A stretch of DNA of 64,000 nt from Bordetella parapertussis (GCA_945862305.1 CAMAXF010000005.1:62001-126000), one strand, 5' to 3'. Positions 17,992 to 30,826 are shown, counted from the stretch's first letter. The notes: a model not told the origin generated them from the letters alone. A program made the numbers and translations.

Positions 17992-18838
17992 GCAGCCCGC
18001 CCGCCATCTGCTGCAGGCGGGCGATGCGCTCCTCGGTGGCTGGATGCGTGGCAAACAAACCTGCAAGCCCACCACCCGACAATGGGTTGAGGATCATCAT
18101 TTGCGCCGTCTCCGGATGGGCCTGGGCCGCGGCAAACGGGATGCCCCGGGCCATGTGATCGATCTTGGACAAGGCGCTGGCCAGGGCCATGGGATCGCCC
18201 GAGAGCTCGGCACCACCACGATCGGCCTCAAACTCTCGGGCACGCGAGATGGCCATTTGAATGAGGCTCGCGGCAAGCGGGGCCAGAATCATGACCAGGA
18301 TGGACACCACCGGATTCACAGGACGGCCTTCGCTGTCTCGGCCGCCGAAGAAAACAGCGAAGTTCGCCAGGGCGGAGATGGCACCCGCCATGGTGGCCGA
18401 AATGGTGGAGATCAAGATGTCTCGGTGGGCCACGTGGGCCAACTCATGGGCCATCACCCCGCGGGCCTCCCGTGCGTTCAACAGGCGCAGCAGCCCTGTG
18501 GTGGCCGCGACGGCTGCATTCTCCGGGTTACGGCCCGTCGCGAAGGCGTTGGGCGCATCTTCTTGAATGATGTACACCTTCGGCATGGGCATGCCAGCCT
18601 TTTGAACCAGCTCAGCGACCATGTTGTAGAACTCGGGCGCTGTGGTGGCATCGACCTCCTTGGCGTTGTACATCTTCAAGACCAGCTTGTCGGAGAACCA
18701 GTAGGCACCCACATTCATGAGAAGCGCAAAGCCCAGGGCGATCAGCATGCCCGAACGCCCCCCGAGGGCGCCGCCCACCACCCCAAACAGCGCCACGATC
18801 GCCGCCATGAGCATGGCTGTCTTCATCCAATTAAACAT
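17984..18838 (-). CDS. htpX: membrane zinc protease HtpX
   Basis: Inner-membrane metalloprotease of 284 residues that degrades misfolded membrane proteins. Two N-terminal helices precede the zinc motif HELAHVAH (His131, Glu132, His135), a second membrane pair follows, and the third ligand Glu is in [16 protein letters not shown] precedes the ATG at good distance. It lies 12 bases after fmt and overlaps rsmB. Confidence 0.95.
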   Translation of the reverse strand: MFNWMKTAMLMAAIVALFGVVGGALGGRSGMLIALGFALLMNVGAYWFSDKLVLKMYNAKEVDATTAPEFYNMVAELVQKAGMPMPKVYIIQEDAPNAFATGRNPENAAVAATTGLLRLLNAREARGVMAHELAHVAHRDILISTISATMAGAISALANFAVFFGGRDSEGRPVNPVVSILVMILAPLAASLIQMAISRAREFEADRGGAELSGDPMALASALSKIDHMARGIPFAAAQAHPETAQMMILNPLSGGGLAGLFATHPATEERIARLQQMAGGLRA

Positions 18839-18850
18839 GTCCCGTTCCTT

Positions 18851-19831
18851 TCAAGAGACCACCGCCAACAACGCACCAACGGCCCAGCCCGCGCCCTTGG
18901 AAAACTCGGGCGCCGACAGGCGCTTGCCACCCGGGCGCTGAAACCAGCCCAGCCCCACGACACCCGTTCCACAGGCCACCGCCAAAAAAGGTTGGGTCGG
19001 TGTGGGCAACTTCAAGATGGTGCCTGGCGCGGCCCACTGGCCATGGCGTTCCACCACCAGGGCTGCGCCGCATTTTAAGGTCACCCCTTGCCATGACACG
19101 GTGGATCCTGGGCTCGGATCGAGTGAACGGATCTGACAGGCCACCCGCTCGGCAGGTTCCGCCAGCTGGGCCGGCCGATCCTGGGCGGTGATCTTGGGCG
19201 CATAGCAGCTGCCCTCGTTGGGCTGAGGACTTGGCGGCCCGGCCAAGAAGGGGCGCATGCGAAACCATTCAGACAGGGCCTCGGTGCCCAGACTGGCCAG
19301 CCGGTCATGAAGGCTGGCCACCGTGTCGTCCGGCGCAATCGAGAGCCGATGGGTCGACCAGATCGGCCCGGTGTCGAGCCCCGCCTCCATTTGCATGACA
19401 CAAATTCCAGTCTCTGCATCACCTGCGGCCAGGGCCCGTTGAATCGGAGCAGCGCCGCGCCAGCGGGGCAGCAATGACGCATGCAGATTGATGCAACCCC
19501 ACCTGGGGAGGTCCAACACAGGCTGGGGCAGCAACAGGCCGTAGGCCACCACCACGAGCACATCGAGCCGGGCTGCAGCCAAGGCTGCACAGGCTTCGTC
19601 TGCCCCGGGCTGCCCAGCGCGAAGGCTATGCGGCGCGTGGACTGGGAGCCCAGCAGACTCTGCCACCTGCTTGACCGCACAGGCCTGCATCGCCAAACCA
19701 CGGCCCGCAGGACGGTCCGGCTGTGTGAATACGCAAACCAGCTCAATGCCCAAGGCCGCCTGCTGCGCCAACAATGCCTTGAGCTGCTCGGCGGCGAAGC
19801 CGGGCGAGCCTGCAAAGCCCACCCTCAACAC
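18851..19831 (-). CDS. fmt: methionyl-tRNA formyltransferase
   Basis: Formylates initiator Met-tRNA with 10-formyl-THF. The N-terminal Rossmann strand RVGFAGSPGFAA and the catalytic segment INLHASLLPRWRGAAPI are clear, and the C-terminal OB-like domain follows. I prefer the GTG at 19831 (326 residues), which begins directly at the first strand and lies one base after the def stop. A TTG at 19855 would add eight residues and overlap def by 23 bases. Neither has a good Shine-Dalgarno. Confidence 0.93.
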   Translation of the reverse strand: MLRVGFAGSPGFAAEQLKALLAQQAALGIELVCVFTQPDRPAGRGLAMQACAVKQVAESAGLPVHAPHSLRAGQPGADEACAALAAARLDVLVVVAYGLLLPQPVLDLPRWGCINLHASLLPRWRGAAPIQRALAAGDAETGICVMQMEAGLDTGPIWSTHRLSIAPDDTVASLHDRLASLGTEALSEWFRMRPFLAGPPSPQPNEGSCYAPKITAQDRPAQLAEPAERVACQIRSLDPSPGSTVSWQGVTLKCGAALVVERHGQWAAPGTILKLPTPTQPFLAVACGTGVVGLGWFQRPGGKRLSAPEFSKGAGWAVGALLAVVS

Positions 19832-19832
19832 A

Positions 19833-20366
19833 TCAGAGGCGAACGGCCTGGTCAACGGTGTCTGCTTGGTGGCGCTGTGCCTTCAAAAGCTTGGTCTGGA
19901 TACGCGACTGCTTGAGTCGAGACAGGTAATCCACAAATACGCGGCCCTCGAGATGGTCCATCTCGTGCTGAATGCAGACCGACAGAAGGCCATCAGCATC
20001 AAACTCGGTGACCTCGCCCGCCAGGTTCAGGCAACGAACACGGATGCGATCGGGCCGCTCCACTTCGTCGTAAATGCCGGGCACGGACAAGCAGCCCTCC
20101 TGATACACCTTGGCCTCGTCGCTCTGCGACACAAACTCGGGATTGATCAAGACGCGAAGGTCGGACCGGTCTTCGGTCACGTCCACCACGATCACACGTT
20201 CATGAACATTGACCTGCGTGGCGGCAAGACCAATGCCGGGCGCGGCATACATGGTCTCGGCCATGTCTGCCGCCAGCTGCCGAATGCGGTCGTCCACCTG
20301 GGCCACGGGCTTGGCCACCGTCCGAAGCCGTGGGTCTGGGAAATGAAGAATGTTGAGCAAAGCCAT
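19833..20366 (-). CDS. def: peptide deformylase
   Basis: Fe/Zn hydrolase that removes the N-formyl group from nascent proteins, acting after Fmt. At 177 residues all three family motifs are present: [17 protein letters not shown] (metal Cys) and HEMDH (two metal His and the catalytic Glu). The start [14 protein letters not shown] at 20366 is the family N-terminus. It probably heads the def-fmt-htpX-rsmB-DUF4390-ntrYX-trkAH string and is divergent from dprA with 70 bases between. Confidence 0.96.
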   Translation of the reverse strand: MALLNILHFPDPRLRTVAKPVAQVDDRIRQLAADMAETMYAAPGIGLAATQVNVHERVIVVDVTEDRSDLRVLINPEFVSQSDEAKVYQEGCLSVPGIYDEVERPDRIRVRCLNLAGEVTEFDADGLLSVCIQHEMDHLEGRVFVDYLSRLKQSRIQTKLLKAQRHQADTVDQAVRL

Positions 20367-20436
20367 CCGTATGGTCGAATCAAAAGGGTTGGTCGCCCCA
20401 TAGTCTAGATCGTCCTGCCCTCTAAGTCGATGCGAC

Positions 20437-21357
20437 ATGACAGACAACAGCCCCCTCGAGCACCTCCTCAACGAACATGCCATCCGCCGGCTCGCTGACA
20501 TCAGCCCGACGCTTCAGGGCCTCTTCCACCTGGGCCAACTGAATGCCCTGTTTCAGTCCGGCCTGGCCATTGTGGGCAGTCGTCGGGCCAGCCCACAGGG
20601 CATTGCCGATGCCCATCACTTTGGCGCCATCGCAGCCGCCACGGGGCTGCCCGTCATCAGTGGCCTGGCCACCGGCATCGACGCCGCAGCCCACCGTGGG
20701 GCACTCTCCGTGGGCGGCACCACCATCGCCGTGCTGGCCCACGGCCTGGATCAGACCTACCCCAGTCGTCACCGCTTGCTCGCCGAAGAAATCCTCGACA
20801 AAGGCGGCCTTTTGCTCAGTGAGTATCCCGATGGCACCCCCCCGCGGCCTTATCAATTCCCCTTGCGCAACCGAATCATTGCGGGGCTCTCACGAGGCAT
20901 CTGTCTCATTGAAGCCGCCCAGGGCAGCGGCTCATTGATCACCGCCTTGTACGGGCTGCAGATGGGTGTGGATGTGGCGGTGGTGCCTGGCAGCATTCAC
21001 GACCCATTGGTGGCCGGCGGCTTGGGGCTCATTCGCCAGGGCGCGGCCCTGGTGCGAAGCCCGCAAGAATGGCTCGCCGACCTGGGCATCGTCTGCCCCT
21101 CCGGGCAGGCCAACGGCGCGAACCCTGCAACGCCTGCGGCAGCAGCCTCCCTCTGGAGCGGCACCGAGGACGATCGCGCCACAGCGCTGTGGCAATCTTT
21201 GAAAGCCTCTCCACAGGGCATTGACGAGCTCTGCGCGACGTCGGGCCGCTCAGCGGCCGATGCCCAGGCGGGCCTGCTCATCTTGGAGCTGCAAGGCCGG
21301 GCCTTTCGAACCCCCTCGGGCCAATGGCAACGATTCTCAGGACCTGGCGTATTCTAA
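20437..21357 (+). CDS. dprA: DNA-processing protein DprA
   Basis: Loads RecA on incoming single-stranded DNA during natural transformation. The 306 residues cover the Rossmann-like core ([32 protein letters not shown]) and a C-terminal winged-helix region. Many homologues carry an extra N-terminal SAM-like domain and reach about 360 residues; here only some 40 residues precede the core. The gene is divergent from def. Its presence fits transformation competence but does not show it. Confidence 0.92.
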   Translation: MTDNSPLEHLLNEHAIRRLADISPTLQGLFHLGQLNALFQSGLAIVGSRRASPQGIADAHHFGAIAAATGLPVISGLATGIDAAAHRGALSVGGTTIAVLAHGLDQTYPSRHRLLAEEILDKGGLLLSEYPDGTPPRPYQFPLRNRIIAGLSRGICLIEAAQGSGSLITALYGLQMGVDVAVVPGSIHDPLVAGGLGLIRQGAALVRSPQEWLADLGIVCPSGQANGANPATPAAAASLWSGTEDDRATALWQSLKASPQGIDELCATSGRSAADAQAGLLILELQGRAFRTPSGQWQRFSGPGVF

Positions 21358-21389
21358 AAAAGAGTCCGTCACCTTTGTGAGTCCACACC

Positions 21390-23879
21390 TTGTCCAAGAC
21401 CCTTGTCATTGCAGAAAAGCCCTCGGTTGCCGCCGACCTCGCCCGCGCCTTGGGAGGCTTCGAAAAAAATGATGATGTGTTTGAACGCGATGACATGGTG
21501 ATCGCGTCGGCCGTGGGACACCTCTTGGAGATCGTGGCCCCAGAGCAGTACGACGTAAAGCGCGGGAAATGGAGCTTTGCTCAACTGCCCGTCATTCCGC
21601 CGCATTTCGACCTGCAGCCCCTGCCCAAATCGGAACAAAAGCTCAAAACCCTGGCAAGGCTCATCAAGCGCAAGGATGTCTCCGCGCTTGTGAATGCCTG
21701 TGATGCGGGACGAGAGGGTGAGCTCATCTTTCGCTACATCGTTCAGCACACCAAGGCCAAGCAGCCCATCTCCCGACTGTGGCTTCAGTCGATGACGCCG
21801 GCGTCCATCCGAACGGCCTTTGAATCCTTGCGCGCCGACACCGACCTCATGCCCTTGGCCGATGCTGCCCGCTGCAGGTCGGAGGCCGATTGGCTCGTGG
21901 GCATCAATGGCACACGCGCCATGACGGCCTTCAACAGCAAGGAAGGCGGCTTTTTCCTCACCACGGTGGGCCGGGTGCAGACACCAACCCTTGCGGTGGT
22001 GGTGGAGCGAGAGGAATTGATTCGTCGTTTTCAGGCGAAGTCTTACTGGGAGGTCGAGGCCGAGTTCGCTGTGGCCGCGGGCTCCTACACAGGCAAGTGG
22101 TTCAACCCAAGCTTCCAGAAGCAAGACCAAGAGCCCGATGCGCGGGCCGACCGGCTCTGGAACGAGGCGGACGCAGCCGCCATTGTGGCAGCCTGCAAAG
22201 GAAAATCTGGAAGCGTCTCTGAAGAGAGCAAGCCCAGCACCCAGGCCCCTCCCGCACTCTTTGATCTCACCAGTCTTCAGCGTGAGGCCAATGCCCGCTT
22301 TGGTTTTTCCGCCAAGAACACCCTGGGTCTGGCCCAGGCGCTCTACGAGAAGCACAAGGTGCTCACCTACCCGAGAACCGATTCCAAGGCCCTTCCAGAG
22401 GATTACCTCGGTGTGGTGCAACAGACCTTGGAGGCCTTGTCGGACTACAGCCCCACCGCCCAGGCCGCCAAGACCATCATCAAGCAGAAATGGGTTCGCC
22501 CCAACAAGCGCATTTTCGACAACAGCAAGGTCTCAGACCACTTTGCCATTGTTCCCACGGGTCAGTTGCCAAAGTCGCTCTCAGAGCCTGAGCAAAAGCT
22601 CTTCGAACTTGTCTGTCGTCGCTTCCTGGCCATCTTTTTTCCGTCGGCCGAATACCTCAACACCACCCGCATCACGCAAATCGACCGCCATGCCTTTAAG
22701 ACGGAGGGAAAAGTCTTGGTGTCTCCCGGTTGGCTCACGGTCTATGGCAAGGAGATCAGCGAGGACGATGACCGACTGGTGGCCATTGCGGCTGGGGACA
22801 CCCCAAAGACCGAGGCCATCGATCTCAAGTCCCTGCAGACCAAGCCACCCGCCCGTTACACCGAGGCCACGCTGCTCTCGGCCATGGAAGGTGCTGGAAA
22901 GCTTGTGGATGACGACGATCTTCGCGAAGCCTTGGCAGGCAAGGGCCTCGGAACACCTGCCACCCGGGCCGCCATCATCGAAGGGCTTTTGTCAGAGAAG
23001 TACCTGATTCGAGAGGCGCGTGAACTCTTGCCCACGGCCAAGGCCTTCCAACTGATGACTCTGCTGCGAGGGCTCGACATTCAGGCCCTTTCCAAGCCGG
23101 CCTTGACTGGGGAATGGGAGTTCAAGCTGCGCCAAATTGAAGAAGGCCAGTTGTCGCGTGAGGCCTTCATGCAAGACATCGCTGCCCTCACAGGCCACAT
23201 GGTGGAACAGGCCAAGAACCACACCAGTACCACCATTCCGGGGGACTACGCCACACTCCAAACGCCCTGCCCAAGCTGTGGGGGCGTGATCAAAGAGAAC
23301 TACCGCCGTTATGCCTGTGGCCAGTGTGAGTTTTCCATCACCAAAATTCCCGGGGGCCGAACCTTTGAACTTCATGAGGTGGAGCAATTAATCCAAGAGA
23401 AACACCTCGGGCCATTGGATGGTTTTCGCAGCAAGATTGGCAGACCGTTTGCCGCCAGCCTCAAGCTCACCGATGAACACAAGTTGGAATTCGACTTCGG
23501 TCCGTCGCTCGATGATGAACTTGCAGAAGTGGTCGACTTCAGCGGCCAACCCAGCCTGGGGCCATGCCCCAAGTGCGCAAGTCCCGTGCATGCCTTTGGC
23601 AGTTCTTATGTGTGCAGCAAGGCGGCCGGGCCCGACAAGACCTGTGACTTTAAGTCTGGGGTCATGATCCTTCAGCAGACTGTGGCCGCCGAGCAAATGG
23701 AAAAACTACTTCGAGATGGGCGTACAGACCTGCTCGATGGTTTTGTGTCGGCTCGCACCAAACGACGCTTCAAGGCCTATTTGGTGAAGACGCCTGAGGG
23801 CAAGGTGGGTTTTGAATTTGAAGCTCGCGCGCCAGCCAAGGCGGGTGCAAAGCCCAAGCGCGTCAAGAAAACCGCTTAG
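21390..23879 (+). CDS. topB: DNA topoisomerase III
   Basis: Type IA topoisomerase of 829 residues that relaxes or decatenates DNA through single-strand passage. The toprim domain starts at VIAEKPSVA with the acidic motif NACDAGREGE. The active-site Tyr is about residue 327 in LTYPRTDS. Two cysteine clusters at the C-terminus (CPSCGG...CGQC and CPKC...CSKAAGPDKTC) look like zinc-binding topoisomerase fingers. The start is a TTG at 21390, giving the usual MSKTLVIAEKPSV. In several betaproteobacteria a DUF494 gene (smg) separates dprA from the topoisomerase; it is missing here. Confidence 0.94.
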   Translation: MSKTLVIAEKPSVAADLARALGGFEKNDDVFERDDMVIASAVGHLLEIVAPEQYDVKRGKWSFAQLPVIPPHFDLQPLPKSEQKLKTLARLIKRKDVSALVNACDAGREGELIFRYIVQHTKAKQPISRLWLQSMTPASIRTAFESLRADTDLMPLADAARCRSEADWLVGINGTRAMTAFNSKEGGFFLTTVGRVQTPTLAVVVEREELIRRFQAKSYWEVEAEFAVAAGSYTGKWFNPSFQKQDQEPDARADRLWNEADAAAIVAACKGKSGSVSEESKPSTQAPPALFDLTSLQREANARFGFSAKNTLGLAQALYEKHKVLTYPRTDSKALPEDYLGVVQQTLEALSDYSPTAQAAKTIIKQKWVRPNKRIFDNSKVSDHFAIVPTGQLPKSLSEPEQKLFELVCRRFLAIFFPSAEYLNTTRITQIDRHAFKTEGKVLVSPGWLTVYGKEISEDDDRLVAIAAGDTPKTEAIDLKSLQTKPPARYTEATLLSAMEGAGKLVDDDDLREALAGKGLGTPATRAAIIEGLLSEKYLIREARELLPTAKAFQLMTLLRGLDIQALSKPALTGEWEFKLRQIEEGQLSREAFMQDIAALTGHMVEQAKNHTSTTIPGDYATLQTPCPSCGGVIKENYRRYACGQCEFSITKIPGGRTFELHEVEQLIQEKHLGPLDGFRSKIGRPFAASLKLTDEHKLEFDFGPSLDDELAEVVDFSGQPSLGPCPKCASPVHAFGSSYVCSKAAGPDKTCDFKSGVMILQQTVAAEQMEKLLRDGRTDLLDGFVSARTKRRFKAYLVKTPEGKVGFEFEARAPAKAGAKPKRVKKTA

Positions 23880-23891
23880 GCATTGAAGGAT

Positions 23892-24800
23892 TCAGGCCGG
23901 TGGAAGGTTCGTCACACCCGAGCGAACATGGCCGGTCGGGCCCGCAAGGGCCGCCGACTCACAGTGTCGGGTCTGGTCGTCGAAGAAGAAGTCTGGCTCG
24001 AACTCCCTTAAAAATTTTCCTTTGTCGAGGCCGCCCAAAAAGAAGGCCTCATCAATGTCGACCTGCCAGTTCATCAGGGTGCGAATGGCACGCTCATGGG
24101 CTGGCGCTGATCGTGCCGTAACCAAGGCTGTGCGCAGTCGCATGGGCCGCTCACCCGACGCTTGACGAAGGTGAACCAATGCATCGAGCAATGGCTTGAA
24201 GGGCCCAGGCGGCAGCGGCGCCTGGGCATGCTGTGTTTCATGGGCCACAAACGCATGAAGGCCCTCTGACTGATACACCCGCTCCGCCTCATCGGAAAAC
24301 AGCACTGCATCTCCGTCAAAGGCAATTCGCACTTCATCAGGGTGTGCCGTACCCGCCCGCGCCGAATGCGGGTAGACATGCGCCGCAGGAAAGCCTGCCT
24401 GAAGGGCCTGCTCGACATCTTGTGCATTGGCAGACAAAAACAAATGGGCCGCCAAGGGCTTGAGATACCGATAGGGTGCCGTTCCTCTCGTGAACACCCC
24501 CCGCTGAAGTGCCAGGCCATGCGCCTTGGCGGAGTGATAGACCCTCAGGCCCGAGACTGGGTCGTTGCGAGACAACACCACCACCTCCACGCGCGCTTCC
24601 TCTGGCGTGTTGAATGCCATGAGCTTTTGCACCAAGCCAAAAGCCACTCCAGGGTTCGCTGGTGTGTTGAGGCGATCCCACTGCAGCTGCATATAGGCCC
24701 GGTCGTCGCCCTCCTCAAAGACTCGGTTTTCCTCCTCGAAATCAAACAAGGCTCGAGAAGAAATGGCCACCACCAGTTGATTGGATGCGGCCTCGGTCAT
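23892..24800 (-). CDS. 5'-nucleotidase, NT5C1-like family
   Basis: Cytosolic nucleotidase of 302 residues related to vertebrate NT5C1 (PF06189 family). Landmarks are LVVAISSRALFDFEEEN at the N-terminus, where Asp replaces the classic HAD position, the central RIAFDGDAVLFSDEAE segment that provides the catalytic Asp pair, and LRTALVTARSAPAHERAIRTL and EAFFLGGLDKG towards the C-terminus. It begins 6 bases after the gyrB stop, so it may be made from the dnaA-dnaN-gyrB transcript. The preferred nucleotide is not evident. It converges on topB with 12 bases between the stops. Confidence 0.82.
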   Translation of the reverse strand: MTEAASNQLVVAISSRALFDFEEENRVFEEGDDRAYMQLQWDRLNTPANPGVAFGLVQKLMAFNTPEEARVEVVVLSRNDPVSGLRVYHSAKAHGLALQRGVFTRGTAPYRYLKPLAAHLFLSANAQDVEQALQAGFPAAHVYPHSARAGTAHPDEVRIAFDGDAVLFSDEAERVYQSEGLHAFVAHETQHAQAPLPPGPFKPLLDALVHLRQASGERPMRLRTALVTARSAPAHERAIRTLMNWQVDIDEAFFLGGLDKGKFLREFEPDFFFDDQTRHCESAALAGPTGHVRSGVTNLPPA

Positions 24801-24806
24801 TGGGTC

Positions 24807-28360
<3,554 letters not shown>

Positions 28361-28371
28361 ATTTTTAAGAG

Positions 28372-28386
28372 TAGTCGTAGTAGTAG
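28372..28386 (+). promoter_or_regulatory. DnaA-trio-like repeat
   Basis: Reads TAG-TCG-TAG-TAG-TAG, that is 3'-GAT triplets read leftward. DnaA-trios are 3'-[G/A]AT repeats that guide DnaA onto single-stranded DNA between a box and the unwinding element. Here an AT-rich tract lies immediately left and a weak box 14 bases to the right, which is the expected polarity. Confidence 0.45.
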
Positions 28387-28523
28387 GTGTTTCGAGTGCG
28401 TGGGGACAAGTGTTTCAAGGCGTTGATGCTTATATGGAAATTGTTATTTTTGGCGTTGGTAGAACCATTGTGAAATGAAAGAAGTGTTGGGATAACCGTC
28501 CTTGAAAAAGGGAGTTATTCATG

Positions 28524-28532
28524 TTGTTCACA
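28524..28532 (+). promoter_or_regulatory. DnaA-box-like site
   Basis: TTGTTCACA matches the relaxed box TTATNCACA at 8 of 9 positions. Confidence 0.5.
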
Positions 28533-28557
28533 AATTGCACACAGCTTTTTGTGCAGG

Positions 28558-28566
28558 TTGTCCACA
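28558..28566 (+). promoter_or_regulatory. DnaA box
   Basis: TTGTCCACA differs from TTATCCACA at one base, in the same orientation as its neighbours. Confidence 0.6.
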
Positions 28567-28592
28567 AGATCTGAACAGGGTTGTGAACAGGC

Positions 28593-28601
28593 TTATCCAC
28601 G
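28593..28601 (+). promoter_or_regulatory. DnaA box overlapping the dnaA stop codon
   Basis: TTATCCACG matches the consensus at 8 of 9 positions. Its first three bases are the complement of the dnaA TAA stop. Confidence 0.6.
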
Positions 28602-29954
28602 GATGTGTTGCTCCAAAATGTGGATGGCCCGATTTAAATCCGTGTTGTGTTGTCGTTGTTCAGAGATTTTTCGAACCGCATGCAGCACGGTGGTGTGGTC
28701 GCGTCCACCAAAAGAGTCGCCAATGTCTGGGAGACTTTTCTGTGTGAGTTCTTTGGCGAGATACATGGCCACTTGCCTGGGATGCGCAATGTTGGCTGGT
28801 CGACGTTTTGAATACATGTCGGCCACCTTGATCTTGTAATAATCCGCCACCACCTTTTGAATGTTCTCAATGGAAACAGAGGTCTTCTGAATAGAGAGAA
28901 GATCTCGCAGGGCCTCCTTGACCACTTCTAGCGAGGGCGACACCTGATGGAAGTGGCAATAGGCAATAACCTTCCGTAGTGCACCCTCGAGCTCTCGCAC
29001 ATTCGATTTGAGTTGCCGTGCAATGAAAAAAGCCTCGTCTTCGGACAGCGCCAAATTTTCTTGTTCAGCTTTTTTAAGCAGAATTGCAACACGCATCTCG
29101 AGTTCTGGCGGTTCGATGGCCACCGTTAGGCCAGAACCAAATCGGCTGATTAAACGGGTGTCAATACCGTTGAGTTCAGATGGGTAGGTGTCGCTGGTGA
29201 TGATGATTTGCTTTTTTGCGGCCACCAAGGCCTCAAAGGTGTAGAAAAACTCTTCTTGGGTCCGGGTTTTGCCAGCAAAAAACTGAATGTCATCAATGAG
29301 AAGCAAATCCAGAGAGTGGTAGTAAAGCTTGATGTCATCGAAAGATTTGCGTTGATACGCCCGGACCACATCGCTTACATAGGCCTCGGCATGGATGTAA
29401 CGGATGCGTGTCTGTGGGTTGCGCTTGAACATCTGGTTGCCAACCGCGTGAATCAGGTGGCTCTTTCCCAGGCCAACCCCACCATAGAGAAACAGTGGGT
29501 TGTATCCAGAGCCAGGGTTTTCTGATACTTGCAGGGCAGCAGCTCGAGCCAATTGGTTCGCTTTTCCTGGAACAAAATTGTCGAAGGTCCAATCATGGTT
29601 TAACCGCGCAGGATCTTTGGCGGGTGGTTGCGCCGTGTTCGACGTATCGGGTGACGGAGTGCTCGGTGGGCTTGCCTCGGCCACGCCGGTTTTGGCCGCG
29701 TCCTCGACCAAGGAAATGTCGATTTGAACCCCATGACCAAGGTGGGTCTGCCACCACAGTCGCATGGGTTCCATCAGGTTCTCACGGGCCCAGTCTTGTT
29801 TGAACCGGTTTGGCGCACCCAAAGACAAACGGGCAGGCTGCTCAGATGTGTCCAACGACAACGGCACCAGCGGCACCACCCAGGTCTTGTATTGCTGGTC
29901 TGGAAGAAGTCTGGAGAAGTGGGTGAGGCAGGCCTGCCAGTCGTGTTGAAGCAT
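28593..29954 (-). CDS. dnaA: chromosomal replication initiator DnaA
   Basis: ATP-dependent initiator of 453 residues. Domain I (about 1-85) begins WQACLTHF, a variable linker rich in Ser/Pro follows, and the AAA+ core carries Walker [10 protein letters not shown] near residue 160 and Walker B LLIDDIQF. The C-terminal helix-turn-helix has the box-reading signature [15 protein letters not shown]. The ATG at 29954 is only 6 bases after a TAGAAT -10 element and has no Shine-Dalgarno. A perfect DnaA box lies just upstream at 29981, consistent with self-repression. Confidence 0.98.
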   Translation of the reverse strand: MLQHDWQACLTHFSRLLPDQQYKTWVVPLVPLSLDTSEQPARLSLGAPNRFKQDWARENLMEPMRLWWQTHLGHGVQIDISLVEDAAKTGVAEASPPSTPSPDTSNTAQPPAKDPARLNHDWTFDNFVPGKANQLARAAALQVSENPGSGYNPLFLYGGVGLGKSHLIHAVGNQMFKRNPQTRIRYIHAEAYVSDVVRAYQRKSFDDIKLYYHSLDLLLIDDIQFFAGKTRTQEEFFYTFEALVAAKKQIIITSDTYPSELNGIDTRLISRFGSGLTVAIEPPELEMRVAILLKKAEQENLALSEDEAFFIARQLKSNVRELEGALRKVIAYCHFHQVSPSLEVVKEALRDLLSIQKTSVSIENIQKVVADYYKIKVADMYSKRRPANIAHPRQVAMYLAKELTQKSLPDIGDSFGGRDHTTVLHAVRKISEQRQHNTDLNRAIHILEQHIRG

Positions 29955-29960
29955 GGCCGT

Positions 29961-29966
29961 ATTCTA
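29961..29966 (-). promoter_or_regulatory. candidate -10 element of dnaA
   Basis: On the minus strand TAGAAT is followed six bases later by the dnaA ATG, so the transcript would begin at or next to the start codon. The DnaA box at 29981-29989 covers the -35 region. Confidence 0.45.
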
Positions 29967-29980
29967 CCCGAGGCGGATAG

Positions 29981-29989
29981 TTATCCACA
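29981..29989 (+). promoter_or_regulatory. perfect DnaA box upstream of dnaA
   Basis: TTATCCACA is an exact match to the strong consensus, in the 114-base divergent gap between dnaA and rpmH. Its place in the -35 region of dnaA suggests autoregulation; it could also act in origin function. Confidence 0.75.
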
Positions 29990-30009
29990 GGGCTTGCAGG
30001 CAGTAATTT

Positions 30010-30039
30010 TTGCGGAAAACCCCCTTGACAGGCTACACT
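30010..30039 (+). promoter_or_regulatory. candidate sigma-70 promoter of rpmH
   Basis: TTGCGG (30010-30015) and TACACT (30034-30039) are 18 bases apart, giving a leader of about 23 bases. A perfect TTGACA at 30025-30030 is also present but has no good -10 at the right distance. Confidence 0.4.
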
Positions 30040-30068
30040 TGACGGTTCACCCATAGGAGTTGCTTCAA

Positions 30069-30203
30069 ATGAAACGCACATATCAGCCTTCCGTGGTTCG
30101 CCGCAAAAGAACCCATGGCTTCCTGGTCCGCATGAAAACCCGCGGCGGCCGTGCCGTCATTCGTGCTCGTCGTGCCAAAGGCCGCAAGCGCCTGGCTGTC
30201 TAA
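30069..30203 (+). CDS. rpmH: 50S ribosomal protein L34
   Basis: Very basic 44-residue ribosomal protein, beginning [18 protein letters not shown] and ending KGRKRLAV, nearly the universal bacterial L34 sequence. AGGAG at 30055-30059 is its ribosome site. It heads the rpmH-rnpA-yidD-yidC-mnmE cluster that faces dnaA in most bacteria. Confidence 0.98.
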   Translation: MKRTYQPSVVRRKRTHGFLVRMKTRGGRAVIRARRAKGRKRLAV

Positions 30204-30223
30204 GCTTTTCAAGGCTGGCCGAT

Positions 30224-30583
30224 TTGGCACTCGAAAGCCTTCGGTCTCCGGCTGAATTCGGTGCGTTGCTGTCCACGCGTCCCGTGGCGGTTTCTGGGTC
30301 ATATGCCTTGCACACCAGTGCCGCACCGGTGCTTCGACTCGGCCTCATCGTTCCCAAGAAGTGCATCCGCTCCGCGGTGGCTCGAAATAAGGTGAAGCGC
30401 TGGTCTCGTGTCCTGATGCATCAACACGGCCTGGAGCCGCAGTCGGTGTTGCTTCGTGTGCGACATAAAGTGGCGCTTGCCACGCCGCAGGAGCGTCATC
30501 AACAATGGCTCTTGCTCAGCGGCCTCTTCCAGAGGGGCCTTCAAACCCCCAGGTCAGCATCCCAGGTGCCGTCAACATGTTGA
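30224..30583 (+). CDS. rnpA: ribonuclease P protein component
   Basis: Basic protein subunit of RNase P, which matures the 5' ends of tRNAs. The RNase P signature is clear in RSAVARNKVKRWSRVL (about 48-63), preceded by LRLGLIVPKK. The N-terminus LESLRSPAEF fits the family but there is no ATG; the TTG at 30224, with AAGG nine bases upstream, is the best start, giving 119 residues. It lies 20 bases after rpmH and overlaps yidD by 7 bases. Confidence 0.92.
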   Translation: MALESLRSPAEFGALLSTRPVAVSGSYALHTSAAPVLRLGLIVPKKCIRSAVARNKVKRWSRVLMHQHGLEPQSVLLRVRHKVALATPQERHQQWLLLSGLFQRGLQTPRSASQVPSTC

Positions 30584-30819
30584 TTCGGGCTGTGCGAGCG
30601 GCCATCTGGTGTTACCAAATAGGCCTTAGGCCCATCCTGGGGCCGCGGTGTCGTTTTGAACCGAGTTGTTCCAACTACGCAATGGAAGCTTTTCAAGAAC
30701 ATGGCTTCTGGACGGGTGGGTGTTTGACTTGCCAACGCCTGTGTCGTTGCCACCCATGGGGCGGTTCAGGCTGGGATCCCGTTCCCTCTCCACCCACATC
30801 TCCATCTTCGAATCAGTAA
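30577..30819 (+). CDS. yidD: membrane protein insertion efficiency factor YidD
   Basis: Small membrane-associated protein of 80 residues that assists YidC-dependent insertion. The family core GPRCRFEPSCSNYAMEAF (three Cys counting the later ones nearby) and RCHPWGGSGWDPVP are present. Upstream ATG-less extension into rnpA is possible, but MLIRAVRAAIW at 30577 is the family start. It overlaps the rnpA stop and precedes yidC by 7 bases. Confidence 0.93.
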   Translation: MLIRAVRAAIWCYQIGLRPILGPRCRFEPSCSNYAMEAFQEHGFWTGGCLTCQRLCRCHPWGGSGWDPVPSPPTSPSSNQ

Positions 30820-30826
30820 GGGCAAT

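Larger units (their letters stand above)
28361..28592. other. candidate chromosomal origin oriC (dnaA-dnaN gap)
   Basis: A 232-base non-coding gap, one of the longest in the window. From right to left it holds a cluster of DnaA-box-like sequences (28524-28601), an AT-rich patch at about 28428-28451, a weak reverse box TTGTCCCCA (28401-28409), a TAG-repeat resembling a DnaA-trio (28372-28386) and an AT-rich stretch running into dnaN. The gene context is the standard bacterial origin neighbourhood. Confidence 0.7.

Noticed and set aside
30025..30053. TTGACA as the -35 of rpmH
   Set aside because: The hexamer is perfect but no acceptable -10 lies 16-18 bases downstream; TTGCGG/TACACT fits better, although neither is secure.
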